64,000 nt of DNA from Microtetraspora niveoalba (GTDB taxonomy: Bacteria > Actinomycetota > Actinomycetes > Streptosporangiales > Streptosporangiaceae). Positions 58,691 to 64,000 of the stretch are shown here, piece by piece. Position 1 is the first letter of the stretch; every line of letters starts with the position of its first letter. A program made the position numbers and the translations under genes. The DNA is taken from positions 124,001 to 188,000 of the forward strand of contig NZ_BBYM01000005.1 in NCBI RefSeq assembly GCF_001570405.1. The letters run 5' to 3'. Below the pieces are notes generated by a model. It was not told the DNA's origin and did no database searches. It saw only the letters and a program-made list of their open reading frames with translations.

Positions 58691-59652
58691 GCCGGCGCCG
58701 GGCCATTCTGCGCGCCCCAGCCCTCCGGTACGGCCAGGCCCGCCGCGCGGCGGGCCAGGATGGCGGCACCCACCTGCGCGGCCCGGGCCCCGAAGGCGGA
58801 AGGAAGCACCTCCGGCGCCGTACGCCAGGCGAGGGCCGACCGCAGCGTGTCGCGTACCGGGTCGAACAACCGCGCGCCGGCCTCGGCGAGTCCGCCCCCG
58901 AGAACGATGCGAGCCGGGTCGAGGGCGAGGGTGAGGGTGGCCAGGGCGGTCCCCAGCGCGTGAGTCGCGGTGTCCCACACCGAGCGGGCGAGCGGGTCCG
59001 TGCCCGTGGCCTCGGCGATGGCCCTGCTGTCCAGCCCCGGCGTGCCGCCGAGCCGGATGTAGCGCCGGGCCACACCGCCGGCGGAGGCGTACACCTCCAG
59101 ACATCCGCGCTGCCCGCACGCGCACGGCTCGCCGCCGGGATGGACCGGCATGTGGCCGACCTCCCCCGCCGACCAGTCCGCGCCCGCCACCGGTTCGCCG
59201 TTCAGCACCACAGTGGCGGCGATGCCCGTTCCCAGCGGCAACAGCAGGAAGTTGTCCAGGCCGCGGGCCGCCCCGGAGACCGCCTCGGCGATGCCCGCGG
59301 CGCGCGCGTCGTGGCCGACCGCGACCGGCAGTCCGAGGTCGTCGCGGATGAGCGTCCGCAGCGGCACGTCGCGGAACCTGATGTTCGACGCGTACCGCAC
59401 CACCCCGGCGGTCTCGTCGACGATCCCCGGCGCGACCACCCCGATCCCGGCGGGGGCGACCCCGAGGGCCAGTGCTTCACCGTGCAGCAGCCGGCACAGG
59501 CGCCGTAACTCCTCGACCGGGTTCGTGTCGGACTCCGCGGGGGACGGCACGACCGCGGAGTGCCGGATCCGGCCCTCCTCGCCGACCACCACCCCTTTCA
59601 TCGTCGTTCCTCCGACATCCACGGCGAGCACGCAGGCACCCGCGGACGGCAT
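58678..59652 (-). CDS. ROK-family sugar kinase
   Basis: 324 residues from ATG 59652. ATP motif LAVDVGGTTMKG at the N-terminus, GIVDETAGVVRYASN sugar-binding region, catalytic VGHDARAAGIAEA with DxxA, GTGIAATVV, GEVGHMPV and the ROK zinc site CACGQRGCLEVYAS. Likely phosphorylates glucose, GlcNAc, ManNAc or an anhydro sugar. Start overlaps the M81 peptidase stop (ATGA). The C-terminal residues (QNGPAPAPTY) overlap the AKR remnant and may be altered. Confidence 0.9.
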   Translation of the reverse strand: MPSAGACVLAVDVGGTTMKGVVVGEEGRIRHSAVVPSPAESDTNPVEELRRLCRLLHGEALALGVAPAGIGVVAPGIVDETAGVVRYASNIRFRDVPLRTLIRDDLGLPVAVGHDARAAGIAEAVSGAARGLDNFLLLPLGTGIAATVVLNGEPVAGADWSAGEVGHMPVHPGGEPCACGQRGCLEVYASAGGVARRYIRLGGTPGLDSRAIAEATGTDPLARSVWDTATHALGTALATLTLALDPARIVLGGGLAEAGARLFDPVRDTLRSALAWRTAPEVLPSAFGARAAQVGAAILARRAAGLAVPEGWGAQNGPAPAPTY

Positions 59653-61121
59653 CACCGGGTCACCGCGGTGAGGTCCGCGGCGAAGTCGCGGTCCAGGGGG
59701 AACACCGGTCGCACCAGACGCCGGTACGGCAGGCGCCCGAGGTCCTGGTCGACGCCGCCCGGCGTCAGCGCGAGCAGCCAGTCTCCCGCCGCGTCGAACA
59801 ACTCGGGTTCGAGATAGCCGATCTTCACGACGACGAGATCCACGTCGCGGACCGTGATGCCGAGACGGGCGTAGGAGGCGAGCTCGCTGTACTGCATGCG
59901 ACGGGATGTGACGAACACGCTGAGCCCGCCGACCCGCACGCTCGCGCACCGCCCGCCGGCGGGGTCCTCGGCGACCGCCTCCAGAACGCCGTCGAGCTGG
60001 AGCGGGCCCGGGTCGCGCGGGTCGATGCGGCCGCCGACGCGTACCCGGACCGGTGAACCGAGCGGCCGGCCGGCGATCCGCGCCACCGCCTCCGGGTCGA
60101 CCAGCGAGGCGTACACCGCCCGGAGGGAGCCGTCGCGGATCGGCGGGCGGGCCAGCATCCGTTCGAGGGCGAAGGTGACGTCGTCGGCCCCGCCGGCTCC
60201 CGGGTTGTCTCCGGAGTCGCTGATGAAGAACGGGCGGCGGGAGGGGTCCGCGACCGCGGCGAGCGCGACGTCGAGGCACTCGTCCATCGAGCCGGTCGGG
60301 GCGACGAACGAGAACTCCTCGCGCGCCGACCAGAAGTGCTCGGCGAGCTGGCATGCCGCCTTCTCCGCGGCCGCGGCGTCGGTGCCCGTCACGACCACCG
60401 CTCCGCGGCAGCGGGGCTGGTCGGCCCAGGCGAACCCGATCCAGACCGCCGCGTCGATCACTCCTTCCCGGACTTCGACCTCGGGGATGCGCGCGTACAG
60501 TCCCCGGGCGGGTTCGAGCCGGGTGCTGGTCATCTCGCCGGGCAGCAGGATCGGCACGTGGACGAGGGCCTTGTGCGGGCGCCGTCCGCGGCGCAGCGCG
60601 TCGACGAGGTTGCGCGCCGCGCGCTCGCGGGTCTCCCAGACGTCGACATGGGGAGCGGTGCGGTAGCAGGTGAGCAGGTCGCAGCCCTCGAACAGGACGT
60701 GTGAGACGTTGCCGTGCAGGTCCATGGCGGCGGAGACGAACGGCTTCGGCCCGATCAGCGATCGGATGGCGGTGACGAGGTCGCCCTCGGCGTCCTCGTG
60801 CCCGACGACGCTCATCGCCCCGTGGATGTCGAGCAGGACGCCGTCCACGGGGCCGGCTTCGGCCAGCCTGTCCAGGATCTCCGCCGACCAGGCGTCGTAG
60901 GCGGCGGGGTCGACCACGCCGCCGGGGAGAGCCCGTGCGTGCAGGAGAGGCACCCACTCGACATCCGCGGCCCACGGCCGGGCGGGCGAGAGCCAGTCGT
61001 AGCGCGCCAGCAGCGCGTCGCCGCGGGTGACGTGGAAGTCGTCGGCGGTGCTCAGGTGGGGCGAGAAGGTGCTGGACTCGATGTGTATGCCGCCGATGGC
61101 GATGCGGAGGGAACGGGGCAC
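59652..61121 (-). CDS. M81-family metallopeptidase (MlrC-like)
   Basis: 489 residues from GTG 61121 (GAGGAG upstream). The MlrC fold shows GGIHIESSTFSP at the start, VDGVLLDIHGAM, SAAMDLHGNVS and CYRTAPHVDVWET, which carry the zinc-binding Asp/His residues, and SDSGDNPGAGGADD at the domain boundary. MlrC acts on linear microcystin fragments; actinomycete relatives probably hydrolyse or deacylate small peptides. The divergent peptide-binding protein supports a peptide or muropeptide substrate. Confidence 0.9.
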   Translation of the reverse strand: MPRSLRIAIGGIHIESSTFSPHLSTADDFHVTRGDALLARYDWLSPARPWAADVEWVPLLHARALPGGVVDPAAYDAWSAEILDRLAEAGPVDGVLLDIHGAMSVVGHEDAEGDLVTAIRSLIGPKPFVSAAMDLHGNVSHVLFEGCDLLTCYRTAPHVDVWETRERAARNLVDALRRGRRPHKALVHVPILLPGEMTSTRLEPARGLYARIPEVEVREGVIDAAVWIGFAWADQPRCRGAVVVTGTDAAAAEKAACQLAEHFWSAREEFSFVAPTGSMDECLDVALAAVADPSRRPFFISDSGDNPGAGGADDVTFALERMLARPPIRDGSLRAVYASLVDPEAVARIAGRPLGSPVRVRVGGRIDPRDPGPLQLDGVLEAVAEDPAGGRCASVRVGGLSVFVTSRRMQYSELASYARLGITVRDVDLVVVKIGYLEPELFDAAGDWLLALTPGGVDQDLGRLPYRRLVRPVFPLDRDFAADLTAVTR

Positions 61122-61134
61122 CGGTGGGGTCTCC

Positions 61135-62283
61135 TCAGGAAAGCCGGACATCGGCCACCGTGCGCGCCAGATGCCCGAGGCCGACGAGGGCCGCATCCGG
61201 GCCCGCGACACTGGCCTCGATGGACAGAGACTGGGTCATGGACGGCAGGCAGCACTCGTAGAGCACTCCTCGGGCCGCCGCCATGTAGACGTCGAGGCTG
61301 GAGAGCGCTCCACCGATGACGACCGCGTCGGGGTTGAGGAAGTTGACCAGGCCGGACAGGGCCACACCGAGCAGTCCGCCGGCGCGGCGCACCATCGTCA
61401 CCACGGTCGGGTCGGCGTCCACGGCGGCGGCGATGACGTCACGGGTCGTGGTCACCGGGAGGCCCTGCTCCTTCAACTGCTGGACCAGGGCGGCGCCGCT
61501 CGCGACGGTTTCCAGGCAGCCGCGTCTGCCGCAGGAGCAGTGGCGCTCGCCGCTGTCGGCCACCCGTACGTGGGTGAGGTCGCCGCTGAGCCCTCGGCCG
61601 CCGCGGTGGACATGGCCGCCGCTGACCAGGGAGCCGCCGATGCCGGTGCCGGCCTTGACGTAGATCATGTCGCCGGTGTCCCGGCCGCGGACGATGTGTT
61701 CGCCGATCGCCGCGGCTTTGGCGTCGTTCTCGACGACCACGGGCACGTCGAAGCGTTCCTTGAGGTCGGCCTGCGCGTCGACGCCGCTCCAGCCGGGCAT
61801 CCGCGCGGGGCCGACCAGCCGGCCGCTCGGGAACCCGACCGGACCCGGGAGGGCCACGCCGACCCCGAGCAACACCTGACCGGGGGCCGCCTCCGCGCGC
61901 ATCCGCGTGAACGCCTGGGCGATCACGCCGAAGACCTCCTTGGGCCCGGCGGCGATGTCGATGGCGATCTCCTCGGCCGCGAGCAGCCGCCCGTCGAGTG
62001 AGGAAAGTCCGATGCGGGCATGCCGGCCGCCCAGCTCGGAGACGGCGAAGACGCCGTCGGTCTCGCGCAGCCGCAGGATCCGCGGCCGTCGTCCCCCGGT
62101 GGAGCGGCCCGCGCCCTCCTCCAGGATGACGCCCTCGTCCAGCAGGCGCCGCACCAGCCCGGAGACCGTCGAGGGGGCGACCCGCAACGCCTCGACGAGG
62201 TCGGCGCGGGAGGTGGCCTCGCCGCTGGCCAGCAGGCTGAGGGTCTGCTCACGCAAGCTGGCGGAGATCGACGGGTCCGACAT
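61135..62283 (-). CDS. ROK-family transcriptional repressor
   Basis: 382 residues from ATG 62283, AAGGAGAGG just upstream. N-terminal winged HTH (SLLASGEATSRADLVEALRV, APSTVSGLVRRLLDEGVILE), then a ROK sugar-binding domain with VAVALPG-like LGVGVALPGPVG, ENDAKAAAIGEH and zinc motif CSCGRRGCLETVAS. Probably senses the sugar or muropeptide handled by the operon and controls the divergent transporter. Confidence 0.92.
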   Translation of the reverse strand: MSDPSISASLREQTLSLLASGEATSRADLVEALRVAPSTVSGLVRRLLDEGVILEEGAGRSTGGRRPRILRLRETDGVFAVSELGGRHARIGLSSLDGRLLAAEEIAIDIAAGPKEVFGVIAQAFTRMRAEAAPGQVLLGVGVALPGPVGFPSGRLVGPARMPGWSGVDAQADLKERFDVPVVVENDAKAAAIGEHIVRGRDTGDMIYVKAGTGIGGSLVSGGHVHRGGRGLSGDLTHVRVADSGERHCSCGRRGCLETVASGAALVQQLKEQGLPVTTTRDVIAAAVDADPTVVTMVRRAGGLLGVALSGLVNFLNPDAVVIGGALSSLDVYMAAARGVLYECCLPSMTQSLSIEASVAGPDAALVGLGHLARTVADVRLS

Positions 62284-62434
62284 ACCTCTCCTTCTCGTGG
62301 CCGGTCTTCCGGCGCTGCCCACCGCAGGGCCGCCGCGGTCCCCAATCATGGACCAGGCGTACGGGCATCGAAAGAACTTCGGCAACTTCCATCGTGACCG
62401 AAACAAACAAGCGAAACAAGTCCACTTATTTTCG

Positions 62435-62463
62435 TTGACTGCCCACATTCTACGTAATACATT
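62435..62463 (+). promoter_or_regulatory. Promoter candidate for the solute-binding protein gene
   Basis: TTGACT (62435-62440), 17 bp, TACATT (62458-62463). It lies in the 304-bp divergent region, AT-richer than its surroundings (AAACAAACAAGCGAAACAAG at 62401). ROK operators are expected here, but I cannot mark one with confidence. Confidence 0.5.
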
Positions 62464-62587
62464 CTGCGAACCATCGCTCCAAGCGCCCAGCGGCGGGACA
62501 TCACTTCCCAGCCCCCCGACGCTCGCGACAGCCGAGCGAGGCATCCCCCGGCGTGCCCGGTCACGTGCACATCATTCGAGGAGACCC

Positions 62588-64000
62588 ATGAGGAGTAGAT
62601 TCCACTGGCGCGCGCTCCGCGGCACCGCGGTCACCGCCGGCGCGATCGCCGTCGGGCTCGGCCTGGCCGCCTGCGGCGGCGCAGGTTCACCGAAGGGCGC
62701 TCAGAGTGGGGGCCAGGGCAAGGACGCGGTGACCGTCGCCTTTCGCACTCCCAACTGGATCCTGCCCATCTCGGCGCCCGGCTTCACCCAGGGTGAGAAC
62801 GCCATCTTCAGCATGGCGCAGTACCGCCACCTGTACGAGTACCGGCTGGACGGCTCGGCGAAGTACAACATCGACAACGAGCGCTCGATGGCCGAGCCGC
62901 CCGAGGTGAGCGACGGCGGCAAGACTCTGACGATCACGCTGAAGGACAACACGTGGTCGGACGGCAAGCCGATCACCACCCGTGACGTGCGCTTCTGGTA
63001 CGACCTCGTCAGCGCGAACAAGGACAAGTGGGCGTCCTACCGGGCCGGCGGCTTCCCCGACAACATCGCCGAGTTCACGGTCAAGGACGAGAAGACCTTC
63101 TCGCTGACGACGACGAAGGTCTACAACACCGCCTGGTTCGTGGGGAACCAGCTCAACCGCATCGTGCCCCTTCCGCAGCACGCCTGGGACAAGGACTCCG
63201 CGACGGCGAGCGTGGGCGAACTCGCCGGTACCGAGGCCGGCGCGCGCAAGGTCTTCGACTTCCTCACCGCGGCGTCCAAGGATCCGAAGACCTACGCGTC
63301 CAACGAGCTGTGGAAGGTGAACAGCGGCGCGTGGAAGCTCGAGAAGTACGTGCCGAACGGCGAGGTCGTCCTCAGCGCGCAGAAGAACTACTCCGGCGTC
63401 GACAAGCCGAAGCTGTCCAAGGTGGTGCTGCGGCCCTTCACGAGTGACGACTCGGAGTTCAACGTGCTGCGCGCCGGCGAGATCGACTACGGGTACGTCC
63501 CCCCGGGCAACCTGTCGCAGCAGAAGTACCTCGAGTCCAAGGGCTACACGATCTCGCCCTGGTACGGGTGGTCCATCACCTATCTGCAGCTGAACTACAA
63601 CAACCCCGAGTCGGGGCCGCTGTTCAAGCAGCCGTACCTGCGCCAGGCGATGCAGATGCTCATCGACCAGCCGACGATCAGCAAGGTCATCTGGTCCGGC
63701 ATGGCGGCGCCGACGTGCGGTCCCGTGCCGCCCAAGCCGGGCGCCGGCGGGGCCGGCGAGGGATGTGTCTACGCGTTCGACCCGGCGAAGGCCGAGCAAC
63801 TGCTGGAGAGCCACGGCTGGAAGGTGGTCCCGGACGGGGAGACCACGTGCCAGAAGCCCGGCACCGGCGCCGACCAGTGCGGGGAGGGCATCGCCGCCGG
63901 CACTCCGCTGCGCCTGACGGTCACCAGCCAGACCGGCTTCACCGCGACGACGAAGATGTTCGCCGAGATCAAGTCGCAGATGGCCAAGGTCGGCATCCGG
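62588..64000 (+). CDS. Peptide ABC transporter substrate-binding protein, family 5 (3' end outside window)
   Basis: 471 codons are visible from ATG 62588 and the frame is open at the window end. Lipoprotein signal with lipobox GLAAC near residue 25. The SBP_bac_5 hallmarks follow: LYEYRLDGSAKYNIDNERSM, PPEVSDGGKTLTITLKDNTW, WSDGKPITTRDVRFWYD, and SITYLQLNYNNPESGPLFKQ with PYLRQAMQML. It should deliver oligopeptides or muropeptides to a Dpp/Opp-type importer encoded downstream. Confidence 0.93.
   Translation, partial: MRSRFHWRALRGTAVTAGAIAVGLGLAACGGAGSPKGAQSGGQGKDAVTVAFRTPNWILPISAPGFTQGENAIFSMAQYRHLYEYRLDGSAKYNIDNERSMAEPPEVSDGGKTLTITLKDNTWSDGKPITTRDVRFWYDLVSANKDKWASYRAGGFPDNIAEFTVKDEKTFSLTTTKVYNTAWFVGNQLNRIVPLPQHAWDKDSATASVGELAGTEAGARKVFDFLTAASKDPKTYASNELWKVNSGAWKLEKYVPNGEVVLSAQKNYSGVDKPKLSKVVLRPFTSDDSEFNVLRAGEIDYGYVPPGNLSQQKYLESKGYTISPWYGWSITYLQLNYNNPESGPLFKQPYLRQAMQMLIDQPTISKVIWSGMAAPTCGPVPPKPGAGGAGEGCVYAFDPAKAEQLLESHGWKVVPDGETTCQKPGTGADQCGEGIAAGTPLRLTVTSQTGFTATTKMFAEIKSQMAKVGIR

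Noticed and set aside
59653-60975. Upstream extension of the ROK kinase frame
   Set aside because: Shadow of the M81 peptidase; the kinase begins at 59652 with the ATP motif directly after.

Overview
The window comes from a high-GC actinomycete. The left flank has the order ArsA-type ATPase, WhiB (opposite strand), class A PBP and a metallophosphoesterase, which matches the mycobacterial Rv3680-whiB4-ponA2-Rv3683 neighbourhood. With Scr1/WhiJ-type regulators, a BldC-like protein and a graspetide cluster, this suggests an Actinomycetes genome, possibly Streptosporangiales; the order is inferred. The window splits into three parts: chromosome (1-5.5 kb), a 42.2-kb tRNA-integrated prophage (5478-47678), and chromosome again (47.7-64 kb).

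Part 1 holds a truncated ArsA/GET3-like ATPase, a WhiB4-like iron-sulfur regulator, a PonA-like penicillin-binding protein, a GatB/YqeY protein, a YkuE-like phosphoesterase and tRNA-Pro(CGG). The tRNA 3' end is the phage attachment site. A 47-bp copy with one mismatch recurs at 47632-47678, and TGGGAGA arm-type repeats lie just inside both junctions.

Part 2, the prophage, is a siphovirus. A leftward module carries the tyrosine integrase, an unknown protein and an XRE repressor, facing a Cro-like gene across a repeated TTAGCGCTAGC operator. Next comes an 11-kb rightward run of small, translationally coupled unknown genes, including a BldC-like and other helix-turn-helix proteins but no recognisable replication enzyme. 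The late operon follows in HK97 order: HNH, terS, terL, portal-MuF fusion, protease, capsid, connectors, tail tube, gpG/gpGT frameshift, 1010-aa tape measure, tail proteins, a collagen-like/beta-helix fibre, DNA methyltransferase, amidase and holin. Two strong terminators close it. The right 7 kb is cargo: a DUF6879/DUF5753 regulatory module bracketed by 10-bp-phased GAGCAAT repeats, and a three-gene graspetide cluster (precursor, ATP-grasp ligase, PIMT-like methyltransferase).

Part 3 begins with a cluster I do not recognise as a described system. A LuxR-type regulator precedes two tandem 67-68-aa peptides, each with ten aligned cysteines and an AxA-type leader. They are followed by a MauD-like thioredoxin protein, an ABC exporter, an S26 signal peptidase, a MauE-like membrane protein, a lipoprotein and a MacAB-like adaptor/ATPase/permease set. 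I interpret it as a secreted disulfide-rich peptide system with its own export, cleavage and oxidative folding machinery. After it come a TetR regulator facing a small membrane protein and a quinone-oxidoreductase-like enzyme, an aldo/keto reductase remnant, and a ROK repressor / M81 peptidase / ROK kinase operon divergent from a peptide-ABC solute-binding protein cut by the window end.
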